Positions 28,361-38,196 of a stretch of DNA of 64,000 bases are shown here, one piece after another. This DNA comes from Pseudomonas prosekii. Its GTDB lineage: Bacteria > Pseudomonadota > Gammaproteobacteria > Pseudomonadales > Pseudomonadaceae. The number at the start of each line of letters is the position of its first letter. The stretch's first letter is position 1. The notes beneath the pieces were generated by a model, which did no database searches, was not told where the DNA came from, and saw only the letters and a program-made list of their open reading frames with translations. The stretch covers positions 4,058,501-4,122,500 of the forward strand of contig NZ_LT629762.1 in the NCBI RefSeq assembly GCF_900105155.1, given 5' to 3'. The translations under genes and the position numbers were made by a program.

Positions 28361-29076
28361 CAATAGCCAAACCCAGCACTGATGCCGTTCTGGACTGGCC
28401 AGCCAGATTCGGCGAGTTGTCACAGCAAGCGAGACATCCTGCGCTGCGGCGGTTTTATCGAGCCGGTGTGGTGGCTGCACACACGCCTGTCGAGCACGTG
28501 CATTTTCTGGCACTGGACGTGGAAACTACGGGCCTTGATGCACAAGCGCACAGCATTGTCAGCATCGGTCTGCTGCCGTTTACCCTTCGGCGTATTCAAT
28601 GCCAGCATGCGCACTACCAGGTCATACAGCCCGTTTCAGAGCTGAGCGGAAAATCAGTCACGTTCCACCACATCACCCACGCAGAGGTTGCTAACGCGCC
28701 AGCGTTCGAGGCGATCTACGAGACGCTTCTGAAAGCGATGGCCGGGAAGGTGATGGTTGTCCATTACCGCAACATTGAGCGTGCATTCCTCAATCGGGCA
28801 TTTCTGGATCATTTGGGCGAAGGACTGCAATTTCCGGTTATCGACACAATGCAACTGGAGGCAAGATTGTACCGGCAGAAACTCGGCTGGCTGGGGCGAC
28901 TGTTGCGCCGCCCTCAGCTGTCGATCCGCCTCGCCGACAGCCGGGCCCGGTACAACCTGCCGATGTACCATGCCCATCATGCCCTCACCGATGCACTGGC
29001 GGCGGCCGAGCTATTGCAGGCTCAGGTCGCGACGCACCACAGCCACTCAACGCCTCTAGGATCGCTTTGGAGCTAA
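28357..29076 (+). CDS. DnaQ-like DEDDh 3'-5' exonuclease
   Basis: A 239-residue exonuclease-fold protein. Exo I is FLALDVETTGLD (Asp and Glu), Exo II is VMVVHYRNIERAFLNRAFL (asparagine-containing variant), and Exo III is YHAHHALTDALAAAELL (His and Asp). The start overlaps the DUF294 gene stop by ATGA, so they are translationally coupled. This pair is a recurrent two-gene unit; the exonuclease may process a nucleotide signal or nucleic acid under control of its partner. Confidence 0.88.
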   Translation: MTIAKPSTDAVLDWPARFGELSQQARHPALRRFYRAGVVAAHTPVEHVHFLALDVETTGLDAQAHSIVSIGLLPFTLRRIQCQHAHYQVIQPVSELSGKSVTFHHITHAEVANAPAFEAIYETLLKAMAGKVMVVHYRNIERAFLNRAFLDHLGEGLQFPVIDTMQLEARLYRQKLGWLGRLLRRPQLSIRLADSRARYNLPMYHAHHALTDALAAAELLQAQVATHHSHSTPLGSLWS

Positions 29077-29100
29077 GCGGCGTAACGCATGCCTGGATCA

Positions 29101-30249
29101 TCAATGGTCAGTCCTGTCAGGATGGCTGGCAGTCTGCTCATGACCCCCGGTCGCGTAACTGTCTAGCCTATTCCTGGTCGGGACGCTTTCGATGAACACC
29201 GTGCGGGAAGGGTGGGCAAAGGTCACGCCCAATTCAGCGAAGGCGTCGACAATGGCTAGGTTAATTGTTTGTTGAACGTCCATGTACACGTTGTAGCTAG
29301 GGTCGAGCACGATGTAGACCGTTTCAAACTCCAAGGCACTGCTACCAAAGTTGCGGAAATGGCAGCGGTCAAAGCGGGCGAGCTTTTGCTGCCGGATGAT
29401 GCCTTCGATACGTTGCGGGACCTCGCGGATCTGTTGAGCTGAACAGCCATAAGTCAACGCCAGATCGAACACAATTCGGCGCTCTCGCAGACGCTTGTAG
29501 TTCTGAATCGTGCTCCCGATCATCTCGGCATTCGCCATTACAATCTGCTCACCTCCCAGGCTGCGGATGCGCGTGGTCTTCAGGCCCACGTGCTCTACTG
29601 TTCCTGACAGCGAGCCCACAACAATGAAATCCCCCACCTCGAAAGGCTTGTCGACTGCGATGGACAGCGACGCGAAGACGTCTGCCAGAATGTTCTGCAC
29701 CGCCAGCGCAACCGCGATGCCCCCCATACCCAGACTGGCAACGAATGCTGTGATGTTGACGCCGACATTGGAAAGCATCGCCAAGACTACAACCACCCAA
29801 AGAAATACTTTGGCGCCCCACAGGCTCAACGTTGCCAGCGCGCTGCCCTGGTAGGTTTCCGCAGTGCTGTGGCGGCGGAAATACCGGGCAAGTGCCAGCG
29901 CCAGGGCTCGGTTAACCCACAACCCAACTTGCAAGGCAGCGACCACAAACCAGAGACTGCTCACGCGCCCCAGCCAGCGCTCGGGTAGATCCAGAACGCC
30001 GACACCGATAAGGATCGAGGCTAGCAAAAGCAGAGTATTACTGGTGCCCGATAGCACTTCGACAGTGATTTGACTCAGATGCGCTTTCGGCTGGGCTGAT
30101 TGCTGCCCGATTCTCCTGAGGAAGAATCCGATCACTGTCCGCGCCAGCACGAAGCTGATGACGATCAGCGACCCCGCAAAAATCCAGTTGGCTAAAGAAA
30201 TGCCCATAAATGTGTAATTGATGAAAAAGCTGACGACTTCTTGAAACAT
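29101..30249 (-). CDS. MscS-family mechanosensitive channel
   Basis: A 382-residue channel that opens on membrane stretch to release solutes during hypo-osmotic shock. There are about five N-terminal helices. The pore helix is rich in glycine and alanine (ASLGMGGIAVALAVQNILAD), and the beta domain follows (VDKPFEVGDFIVVGSLSGTV; RSLGGEQIVMANAEMIGSTI), then the cytoplasmic vestibule. I prefer the ATG at 30249 (MFQEVVSFF). It lies next to a BCCT osmolyte transporter: the channel releases, the transporter imports. Confidence 0.92.
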   Translation of the reverse strand: MFQEVVSFFINYTFMGISLANWIFAGSLIVISFVLARTVIGFFLRRIGQQSAQPKAHLSQITVEVLSGTSNTLLLLASILIGVGVLDLPERWLGRVSSLWFVVAALQVGLWVNRALALALARYFRRHSTAETYQGSALATLSLWGAKVFLWVVVVLAMLSNVGVNITAFVASLGMGGIAVALAVQNILADVFASLSIAVDKPFEVGDFIVVGSLSGTVEHVGLKTTRIRSLGGEQIVMANAEMIGSTIQNYKRLRERRIVFDLALTYGCSAQQIREVPQRIEGIIRQQKLARFDRCHFRNFGSSALEFETVYIVLDPSYNVYMDVQQTINLAIVDAFAELGVTFAHPSRTVFIESVPTRNRLDSYATGGHEQTASHPDRTDH

Positions 30250-30339
30250 GCGGTCCTCGGTCTGATGCCGAGGCGCGACCCGAATGGGCGGCACCCCTGC
30301 CTTTGAACGTTGGGGAAGGGTAGAGAATCAATAGCCTCG

Positions 30340-32006
30340 CTATCGAGGCTCCGACATGAGTCCTTTCACCAATGAGACACAACCGATCATCAGCACGATG
30401 GCGAACGGCAAACCGGTTGACACCGCCATCGCCTGAAGGGCGACAAGCCCCCCCCCAACAGCAATGCGATCGCGATCACACCTTCGATAACCGCCCAGAA
30501 TACCCGCTGCGGGACAGGCGCATCGACCTTGCCGCCAGCGGTAATGGTGTCGATCACCAATGACCCGGAATCCGACGAAGTGATGAAGAACACTATCACG
30601 AGGATGATGCCCAGAAACGAAGTGATCTCTTTAAGTGGCAGGCCCTCAAGCATCGCAAACAGTTTCAACTCCAGGACTGCGTCTTTGACACCAACCAGCC
30701 CCTGCATGGTGGCCTGATCAATGGCGGTGCCCCCGAAGGTGGTCATCCATAGCACCGATACCACTGAGGGCACGAGCAGTACCGAGATAAGAAACTCCCT
30801 CACCGTACGGCCGCGACTCACACGGGCGATGAACATGCCGACAAATGGCGACCAACTGATCCACCAGGCCCAGTAAAAGGCAGTCCAGCCCTGCGTGAAC
30901 TCACTGTCGGTGCGTCCGAAGGGATTAGACAGCGCAGGCAGATACTCCACGTACGTCACCAGGTTTTTGAAGAAGCCGGTGAAGATCGCCAGTGTGGGGC
31001 CAACCACGATAATGAACATCAACAGCAGCAAAGCTAGCCCCATGTTGATCTGGGAAAGCATCTTTACGCCTTTGTCCAAACCGGAAAGCACGGACCACAG
31101 CGCAACCAGCGTGATCCCTACGATCAACATGACCTTGCTGACGTTCGTGGACTGAATACCAAACAGGTATTCGAGACCGGCGGCGGCTTGCTCTGCACCA
31201 ATGCCAAGGGAAGTTGCCAAGCCGAACAGGGTCGCAAAAACGGCGAGAATATCGACGATGTGTCCCGGCCAACCCCACACGCGCTCCCCGAGCAGCGGAT
31301 AGAAAACCGATCTGATCGAGAGCGGCAAACCCTTGTTATAGGAGAATAAGGCCAGCGACAGCGCGACGATTGCGTAGATAGCCCATGGGTGCAAACCCCA
31401 GTGAAAGATCGTGGCCGCCATTGCCAGGTCCGCTGAAGCCTTGGCGTCCCCTGCCGCTCCGTTCAATGGTGCCCAGTCAGTGCGGGCTCCGCTGGCATCA
31501 ACCGTGACACCCCCCATAGACGCTGCGAAATGGGACATCGGCTCGGCAACGCCGTAGAACATCAGGCCAATGCCCATGCCCGCGGCGAAGAGCATTGAAA
31601 ACCAGCCGACATAACTGTGATCCGGTTTGGCGTCTCTGCCACCCAGTCTGACCTTACCCAAAGGTGACACGATGAGCACCAGGCACAACACGACAAAGAT
31701 ATTAGCGATGCTCATGAAGAGCCACGCAAGGTGACCGGTCAGCCAGTTGCGAATCGCACTGAATAGGGGCTCCACTTCATTCTGCAATGCCAGCGTTAAG
31801 ACGACGAAAAGCAAAATCGCAGCGGCAGAAATGATGAATACTTTGCCGTGGATATCGAGGGAGAAAGAGAACTCCCCCTTGATGTTGTCTTGCCCGATAA
31901 CATAATCGGTATCAATGAGGTTGGCAGCTCCGCTAGGGGCTGGGATGCCTTCATCACTGGCGGAATGACCTGTAATGGTCGGATCATCCACAGGTTCTTT
32001 ACCCAT
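30340..32006 (-). pseudogene. BCCT osmolyte transporter, frameshifted at a G9 tract
   Basis: A betaine/choline/carnitine-type transporter with the family signatures GMGIGLMFYGVAEPMSHF and WAWWISWSPFVGMFIARVSR. As written, the frame ends at 30390 after 538 residues. Adding one G to the nine-G run (30448-30456) restores a natural C-terminus, LVALQAMAVSTGLPFAIVLM and on to a stop at 30340 (555 residues). Either the tract is phase-variable, the gene is newly inactivated, or the base is a sequencing slip. The ATG at 32006 has AAGGAG upstream. A GCCTCG/CGAGGC hairpin (30334-30349) overlaps the restored stop. Confidence 0.85.
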
Positions 32007-32297
32007 GAGGGGCTCCTTGTTCGAAAACACTGATGCGTGATGGTCGTTTGTCACCTTACTGAGTGGCATAACCGGAGGGATGAACTTCCATCGTAACAAA
32101 AGACATCGGCCGGTGCCTGGTGGGCCCGACCAGCACCTTAGCCAGTTTGACTCTGGAAGAAGCGATGAGAGGTCAAACAATTCAAACTAAGCTCAGCCTG
32201 ACTCCAGATCGTACCTGTTCACCGCAACAGTTCGCCCGACCCATTGCGAAGAGGGCTGCGATTTATTTGTAGGGTGAATTCTGTCTCACGGGCATGT

Positions 32298-33165
32298 TTA
32301 GAAAGAACTGATGCAGGGAGTCCTCAGCACGTTTCCACCACCCCCCGCCCGGGCTTCTTCCAACGAGATGAGAGGCCTCGAGGCCAGTTTCTTTTCGCCG
32401 TCGTAAATTTCCAGACTGCTCACGATGGTACCCATGGCGAGAGGGTCCATGAGAGGGTGGTCGATTTTGACGCGAACTTCGACTTTACGATTCCGATCCT
32501 TTGGCAAGGTCAGGGAGATATCATCCAGCGACCTACGTGCAGCGTACGATCTATCCCTTTCCAAAGAATAGGCTCCGACAGGACCTGACCGGCCTTCACA
32601 TAGACCATGCAGCAACCCGCAGCCTCCGAGGCCTGTCTTCAAGCCATCCACGGGCTCGTCCTGCCACAACAGCAAATTTCGATTGGGTTGGCGTATGCCA
32701 TTCCAGGTGAAGTGTTTCTGCTTATAGAGCGAGTAGTAAGCCGACTCATCGTTGATGATCGTCCGTGCGAGCTTCGCCATATCTAGCGCTAAAGAATAAT
32801 GTTCCGGCGCAGGAAGACCGGTAGGGTTCTTGAAGTGCTTGTCGCGAAGCCCCAGCCGCTTCGCTGTGACGTTCTAACCTGGCGAGGCTGTTTTGATCGC
32901 CGGCAATATGCTCGGCGAGTGCGACGCTGGCATCATTGCCCGAGTCGATGACAATTTCGCGCAACAGGTCATGGATGGCAACCTTACTTTGCGGATCGAA
33001 GAACATGCGCGACCGCTCGGTGTGCCAAGCGTTTTCACTGACGGTGACTTCATCGTCGGATCGTAATCGGCCGCCCTGTACCTCATTGGTCGCGACGTAC
33101 ACGGTCATCAATTTGGTCAGGCTGGCAGTCAACGATAGGTTCAGCTCGGGGATTGCATTAGCCAC
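32298..33165 (-). pseudogene. Decayed D-Ala-D-Ala carboxypeptidase
   Basis: Pieces of a DacA/DacC-like (peptidase S11) protein occur in different frames: SLTKLMTVYVATNEVQGG with the SxxK serine, VIDSGNDASVALAEHIAG with the SxN motif, KHFKNPTGLPAPEHYSLALD, then VDGLKTGLGG with the KTG motif. At least two frameshifts separate them (near 32865 and again after KTG), and the N-terminal signal region is missing. The active-site motifs survive but no single frame covers them. An intact relative lies just upstream at 33362-34522. Confidence 0.88.
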
Positions 33166-33361
33166 TGGTTCACGGCTGGGCGGTCACGACCAAGTGCTCG
33201 TGAATCATGGAATTGGCTGATGAAATTCGCAGTCTCTGTTGTCACTGCTGGCTGGCCGCTTCCGGCCAGAAGCAGACATTCAGCTTCGAAGGCATGGGCT
33301 CGTCAAGCCGTCTTGTGCAGGGTATGAGACGAAGCAGAGATGAACACCAATATCAGGTTAT

Positions 33362-34522
33362 TCACAACATATTTTTGAAAAGAAGAAATAGGCTATCCCA
33401 AAGCCGCACGAAAAAATTCGCTTCTTTAATTTCTTCGAGCGCTGTAACTGGGATCTCTCGCAATAGTTGACCATTCAAACTCACCTTCATGAGCCCCACC
33501 TGCTGACCCACGGCGATTGGGGCGGATAGTGGCTGAGGGATATCAAACTGCGTTTCGATATCTGGTACTGATCCTGCAGGTACTGCAATAGCAGACGGAG
33601 TAATCCCAAGTTTGATAAAGTCCTTTTCACCTTTCCATATTTTCATAGTTTCATATGTGCTGCCCTTGATATCGAGCCTGACAGCATTGTAGGCGCGGAA
33701 GCCCCAGTTCATTAACTTCTGGGTCTCATTAACTCTTTTTCTGTCACTCGCCGCGCCAAGTACCACGGCAACGATTCGCCGCTTTCCGTAATCACCAAAG
33801 TTTCTTGCGGCCGATGCCACAAGGCAATATCCAGCAGCATTCGTGTGGCCGGTCTTCAAACCCTCAACGGAGGGATCACGAAACAGCAGTTGGTTTCGAT
33901 TGGTGTCGTTGGATGATGGAGTGCCGGGGTAGTAATAGTGTTTGATAGAGAAATAGTGAGCATACTCAGGAAAATCCTGAAGGATTCTGACGCCCAGTAT
34001 GGCTAGGTCGCGTGCCGTGGTCAGGTGTCCAGGCGTCGGCAACCCATCCGGGTTTTTGAAGGTCGTGTTGCTCATCCCCAGTAAGCGCGCCTGGGCGTTC
34101 ATCACGGATACAAATCCATCTGTAGTACCACCTAACGTTTCTGCTAGAAGATTGGTAGCGTCGTTGCCGGATTGCACAAGCATGCCCTTGATGAGGTCGT
34201 CCACCGGCACATGCATTCTGGGGTCGATGTACATGCTTGAGCCTGGCTTCCTCCAAGACGTATCGCTAACCGCGATCCGCTGGTCCAGGGCAATCCTGTT
34301 TTCTTTGAGGGCTTGGAACACCAGATAGGCGCTCATCAACTTTGTGGTCGAAGCGGGTTCGACGCGGACATCCGGATTGCGGGCGGCGAGAATTTGTCCG
34401 GAGTCGACGTCCACTAAAATATAATTTCTTGCTTCGATAGAGGGAGGTGCGCTAAGGGCGGCTGCGGCCAAGGGAGATGAAACGAAAGTAATATAACAGA
34501 AAAGCGTAAGTATCGATTTCAC
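33362..34522 (-). CDS. D-alanyl-D-alanine carboxypeptidase (PBP5/6-like)
   Basis: A 386-residue periplasmic enzyme that trims the terminal D-Ala from peptidoglycan pentapeptides. A signal peptide (cleavage near residue 20, SPLAAAALSA) is followed by SxxK in PASTTKLMSAYLVFQA, SGN in MLVQSGNDATNLLAETLGG and KTG in VEGLKTGHTNAAGYC, then the PBP5 C-terminal beta domain and an amphipathic helix (residues about 370-386) that anchors it to the inner membrane. It is not the chromosomal housekeeping copy by context: it sits in the island between a decayed paralogue and an FtsI-like PBP. Confidence 0.93.
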   Translation of the reverse strand: MKSILTLFCYITFVSSPLAAAALSAPPSIEARNYILVDVDSGQILAARNPDVRVEPASTTKLMSAYLVFQALKENRIALDQRIAVSDTSWRKPGSSMYIDPRMHVPVDDLIKGMLVQSGNDATNLLAETLGGTTDGFVSVMNAQARLLGMSNTTFKNPDGLPTPGHLTTARDLAILGVRILQDFPEYAHYFSIKHYYYPGTPSSNDTNRNQLLFRDPSVEGLKTGHTNAAGYCLVASAARNFGDYGKRRIVAVVLGAASDRKRVNETQKLMNWGFRAYNAVRLDIKGSTYETMKIWKGEKDFIKLGITPSAIAVPAGSVPDIETQFDIPQPLSAPIAVGQQVGLMKVSLNGQLLREIPVTALEEIKEANFFVRLWDSLFLLFKNML

Positions 34523-34593
34523 AATATCCCTTAATTAATAAACTTGTTTTGTGGTTTTGATCAGTATTTACCGAATTTAACGAATTGGCATAT

Positions 34594-34730
34594 GCACGTT
34601 CGAACAACTCGATCCCACTCATGCCTGCTATGGCGATATCTGAGAAGACGACATGAGAATTTTCTGGATTAGGCGAGTGGGCGATAAGCGCTTCGTGCTC
34701 ACCAAGCACACAGGGATTTGTGCTGATCAA
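34594..34730 (-). pseudogene. Receiver-domain remnant copied from the hybrid kinase
   Basis: The segments GEHEALIAHSPNPENSHVVF and SDIAIAGMSGIELFER match the C-terminal receiver of the kinase at 3194-5614 (GHEALIALSPNPENFHVVF; SDIAMPGMSGIELFER), at both DNA and protein level. Only about 40 codons remain. The proline after the phospho-acceptor segment is lost. It is either a partial duplication or the last trace of a second kinase. Confidence 0.8.
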
Positions 34731-34778
34731 TAAGCCGCACGATCGCCAGCGGCCTTACTGCTCTGAGCCGACGGGTAT

Positions 34779-36491
34779 CTAGACCGGGCCGGAACGTTCT
34801 GCGCCAACGGTGCCTGGGGCTGCTGGTAAATTTTGACTTTGGCTACTCGGTACATTTCTGATACGAAGGACATCTTCAAGTACCTCCTTAAAAATCGGTG
34901 CTGCAATCGCTCCCCCGAAGTAACCCTTGGCGGAGGGCTCGTCGACCCATACAGCCATAATGAACTCAGGTGCATTGGCCGGAGCGATACCCACGAACAT
35001 GGCTCTGTAGGTATTATTTTGATATCCGCCACCGGATGCCTTGCGAGAGGTTCCACTTTTACCCGCAATGACATAACCTTCGATAGCTGCGCGCTTTCCG
35101 CCTGCTCCAGGTCCATCGACTGCATGCACCATCATGTCCAAAATACTGTTGGCGACCTCCGGGCTTATGACATTGCGGGGTTGCTGTGCCTCACCTTTGA
35201 TGATCGATAATGGAACCAGGTTTCCATCATTGGCAAAGACGGTATAAGCCTGAGCAAGTTGAGCCAGATTGACCGATAAGCTGTAGCCGTACGAAAGGCT
35301 TGCTGTGGCGATATCTGACCATACTTGCCTGGTTGGAACAGTCCCAACACTTTCCCCCGGAAAGTAGATCGAGGTGTTCTCTCCGAATCCCAGCTCGATC
35401 AATAATCGTGAAATGGCTGCTCCTCCCGTCGGAATCGCAACCTTGCTCATACCCACATTAGAAGAGCGGCGAATAATGCCCGGTAGGTCTAACTGTTTGT
35501 CCCTGCCTACATCTCGAATCGTATATCCGTCAATCTTGACGAAGCCGGGTGCTATTTGAATGATTGCGTTCTTGTCAACGATGCCTGCTGTCAGAACGGC
35601 GGCCATGCTGAATGGTTTTATGACTGAACCTGGTTCATATATATCCGTAAATACACGATTCCGGATGGCGTTCGTGCTTAAGCTTTTACGCGCATTTGGG
35701 TTGAACGAGGGCATTGTGGACAGTGCTAATATCTCTCCGGTTTTGGCGTTTATAAGAATGGCACTTGCCGACCGGGCAGCATTCTCCTTGACGCTTTTCA
35801 GTAATGCTTTTTCAACGTAGTACTGAAGCGTGGAGTCAATGGTTAAAAACAGATCGTCTCCGGGTATGACGGGCTTGTGTACAAGGATTTCGCTGGTGAG
35901 TCGCTTGTGTAAGTTTAAAGTCCGTTCTTCCAGACCGGCCGTGCCGGAAAGTTGATGATTGTACAGTAGTTCGAGGCCTTCAATGCCTTTTTGGTCAATG
36001 TTGGTAAAGCCTAATGTCTGAGCCACCATCGAAGACTGCGGGTAATATCGTTTGTACTCATGGCGTTCATAGATGCCGGGGATCGACAGTTTTACTACTT
36101 TGCTTGCAATCTGTGGATCAACCCTTCTGGCCAGGTAAGCGAAGGACTTGCCTTGGGTGTTCAAGCTCAAATGGCCAACCAGCGAGGCATCAATATCAAG
36201 ATGCTCGTTTAATAGTATTGCCTGCTGTTTGGTTGGGGCGAACTGTTTAGGGTTTACCCATAGAGTGCTGACGGGTGTGGAAACCGCCAAGGGTTCATTG
36301 AATCGGTCAAATATGGTGCCGCGAATGGGGACGGTTTCAATAATTCGCGTGGAGCGTTTGCGGCCTTCGTTATTCAGAAATTCATGAGAGAAAATCGCGA
36401 GGTAAGTAATTCTCGCCGCAAGTACCATTGAGAAGGAGCAAAAAATAGCTAAAACAATCGTGAACCGCGGATTTTGCCCTAGGAGCCTCAT
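34779..36491 (-). CDS. FtsI-like penicillin-binding protein (class B)
   Basis: A 570-residue class B PBP. One N-terminal membrane helix (about residues 12-32) is followed by the dimerisation domain and a transpeptidase domain with SxxK in YEPGSVIKPFSMAA, SSN in IRRSSNVGMSKVA and KSG in VIAGKSGTSRKASGGGY. All three motifs are intact, so it should cross-link peptidoglycan and bind beta-lactams. Its length and layout resemble P. aeruginosa PBP3a (PbpC) as well as FtsI. No cell-division genes are adjacent, so it is an accessory copy. The ATG at 36491 has GGAA upstream. Confidence 0.9.
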   Translation of the reverse strand: MRLLGQNPRFTIVLAIFCSFSMVLAARITYLAIFSHEFLNNEGRKRSTRIIETVPIRGTIFDRFNEPLAVSTPVSTLWVNPKQFAPTKQQAILLNEHLDIDASLVGHLSLNTQGKSFAYLARRVDPQIASKVVKLSIPGIYERHEYKRYYPQSSMVAQTLGFTNIDQKGIEGLELLYNHQLSGTAGLEERTLNLHKRLTSEILVHKPVIPGDDLFLTIDSTLQYYVEKALLKSVKENAARSASAILINAKTGEILALSTMPSFNPNARKSLSTNAIRNRVFTDIYEPGSVIKPFSMAAVLTAGIVDKNAIIQIAPGFVKIDGYTIRDVGRDKQLDLPGIIRRSSNVGMSKVAIPTGGAAISRLLIELGFGENTSIYFPGESVGTVPTRQVWSDIATASLSYGYSLSVNLAQLAQAYTVFANDGNLVPLSIIKGEAQQPRNVISPEVANSILDMMVHAVDGPGAGGKRAAIEGYVIAGKSGTSRKASGGGYQNNTYRAMFVGIAPANAPEFIMAVWVDEPSAKGYFGGAIAAPIFKEVLEDVLRIRNVPSSQSQNLPAAPGTVGAERSGPV

Positions 36492-36677
36492 ACAGCATTC
36501 CATTTAAACGTACGGCAAAAAACCATCTTAACTAACTTATTATCATTTTGCTTTGTAATATCAAGAAACGATTTTTCAAATGCGGATTGATTTCCAGCAT
36601 ATTGGGTGCTGTGGTCTTGAATCGGATGATGATCACGCTGAAAACCCGGTCAGTCCTGGCTCGCTAACATTTCATTG

Positions 36678-36803
36678 CTAATTGATGAATACCTGCATAT
36701 AGCTGGTGAACTCTTCATTCTTGTCGATGGTGTCTAAGATGCCACGAACGTTGTCGACGACATCGGCTGAGCCACGCGCCTCAAACCAGTTTGACAGCTC
36801 CAT
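36678..36803 (-). CDS. Short hypothetical frame (41 residues or longer)
   Basis: Starts MELSNWFEARGSADVVDNV and ends SYMQVFIN. The frame is open about 20 codons further upstream (WSALARDLFAIEATIMEL) but offers no ATG, GTG or TTG there. Composition is that of a soluble acidic protein. It lies immediately after the LprI-like gene in the same direction. It may be a remnant, or be translated by coupling. The rest of 36504-36867 is A+T-rich promoter-like DNA ahead of the FtsI-like gene. Confidence 0.35.
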   Translation of the reverse strand: MELSNWFEARGSADVVDNVRGILDTIDKNEEFTSYMQVFIN

Positions 36804-36867
36804 GATCGTGGCTTCAATGGCGAACAGGTCTCGTGCGAGGGCTGACCAGCCGACTATATCAATGAAT

Positions 36868-37299
36868 TTAATCGGAAAGTTGCTTCGTTCTCCAGCGGAT
36901 CAAATCGACTTTGCAGGAACTTGCAGCATCTCCAGAGCCCGAGCCCCCCATGGAGGCGTCACCTTCCCACTGACACTGTGCATCCTTGAACTTCTCGAAA
37001 GCCTTCTGAGAAGCGAGCAGCGAGGTAAGGGCTTTGGCCGTTGCACTCGAATCGATCGCCTTTGTATCAGCTTCCATTTTTTTGTAGGCGATATTCATTT
37101 GTGACGTGGCTTCGCGAGTCATACGCTCAAGGCAAGGCTGCAACGCTGTCCGGGGCTGAACGCCAACGATTTTGTAGCATTCGTTTAATACTCCAGCTTG
37201 ATCGTCGCCGGCCACATCAGGTTTTGCGGGTACTTGAGCGAATGCCGTACCAACGGCAAATGAAGTCGCTACAACAACCACAGAAATAAGTTTGTTCAT
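36868..37299 (-). CDS. LprI/DUF1311-like secreted protein
   Basis: A 143-residue exported protein. The signal peptide (MNKLISVVVVATSFAVGTAF, cleaved after AFA) precedes a DUF1311/LprI-type domain with paired cysteines (LNECYKIVG; LQPCLERMTREATSQMN; DAQCQWEGDAS). Characterised LprI proteins inhibit lysozyme, which would fit its place beside two peptidoglycan enzymes. AAGGAT lies upstream of the ATG. The annotation to lysozyme inhibition is by family resemblance only. Confidence 0.7.
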   Translation of the reverse strand: MNKLISVVVVATSFAVGTAFAQVPAKPDVAGDDQAGVLNECYKIVGVQPRTALQPCLERMTREATSQMNIAYKKMEADTKAIDSSATAKALTSLLASQKAFEKFKDAQCQWEGDASMGGSGSGDAASSCKVDLIRWRTKQLSD

Positions 37300-37641
37300 T
37301 TTTTTTATCCTTTTGCGTGCATTTTCGAGGGGCAAAAACAAGCTTGAATGCTAGGCCGATCGGGTGTTGGGCCGCAGGATTGATAACGTTGGTGTTTGGT
37401 ATCGCTCATAATTTCAGGCTTGTACTGCATCTTAGGCAAACTGTTCATCCAGTTAGGAACAAGCGCCAGCAACAGTTGCAGCGTCCGGGAAATTAGGTAT
37501 ATCGGCCAAGCTCTGGCCGACACCAAGCAATTAGGTCTCGACTCGTGTGCCGGCGTCTAGACTGCCTGAAGCTCGCCTGATTCAGAAGCATCGAATACCA
37601 ACTGGCTTCTTGGAGAAAAAAGCACAGACGACACAAGTTAC
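37300..37641. other. Intergenic region, nothing recognised
   Basis: About 340 bases between the LprI-like gene and the SnoaL-like gene, both on the minus strand. Only short poor frames are present. The promoter of the LprI-like gene presumably lies at its left edge. Confidence 0.5.
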
Positions 37642-38064
37642 TTAAACGTATTCAATAATGCCTAGCTGTTTAGCCATGAATAATTCATTTCGCTCAACAA
37701 TTTCCTCAATAATCTTGCCATCTGCATTAAATCGAAAGTACGTTAGCGCTGTCCACTCGAGGTCTTTTCCTGCGACATCAAATCCGTGCCACGTGTTAGA
37801 TCCTTTGGCCTGGTGCTTCAATGCCACTACTACTACATCTCCAGCAACAATTTCTTTCTGGAAGGTTGTGCATATCGATTCGTATCGATCAGTAACATTC
37901 AGGGCCAACGCCTCCTTAAAAAGCCGTACTCCCATGATAGGAGTAGCGCACTCCGGCCGATGAACTACAACATCGTCCGCAAAGTAATCCGTCACGCGAT
38001 TTACATCCTTTCCATCAACGCAGAATTTAAAATAGTTTCTTACTACTTCCAAATTAGTGCTCAA
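37642..38064 (-). CDS. SnoaL/NTF2-like protein
   Basis: A 140-residue single-domain protein of the SnoaL-like/NTF2 fold (VVRNYFKFCVDGKDVNRVTD; HRPECATPIMGVRLFKEALA; EWTALTYFRFNADGKI). Members include polyketide cyclases, isomerases and carrier-like proteins of unknown substrate. It is divergently transcribed from a LysR regulator (start 38197), which probably controls it. No partner enzyme lies on its own strand. Confidence 0.75.
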   Translation of the reverse strand: MSTNLEVVRNYFKFCVDGKDVNRVTDYFADDVVVHRPECATPIMGVRLFKEALALNVTDRYESICTTFQKEIVAGDVVVVALKHQAKGSNTWHGFDVAGKDLEWTALTYFRFNADGKIIEEIVERNELFMAKQLGIIEYV

Positions 38065-38196
38065 TTTTAATTCCTATCAATTCGCCTTCAGCTCGGAAAA
38101 CCTCTGCTGCAAGGGATAGAGATAGGTTAGTAGTAGCAATTACAATGAAAAAGCCTAAAACTGGAAATGACATTTTCGCTCAACGGAATAATACTG

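Noticed and set aside
36148..36387. Plus-strand frames opposite the FtsI-like gene
   Set aside because: They are antisense to the conserved N-terminal part of the PBP and lack any gene features.
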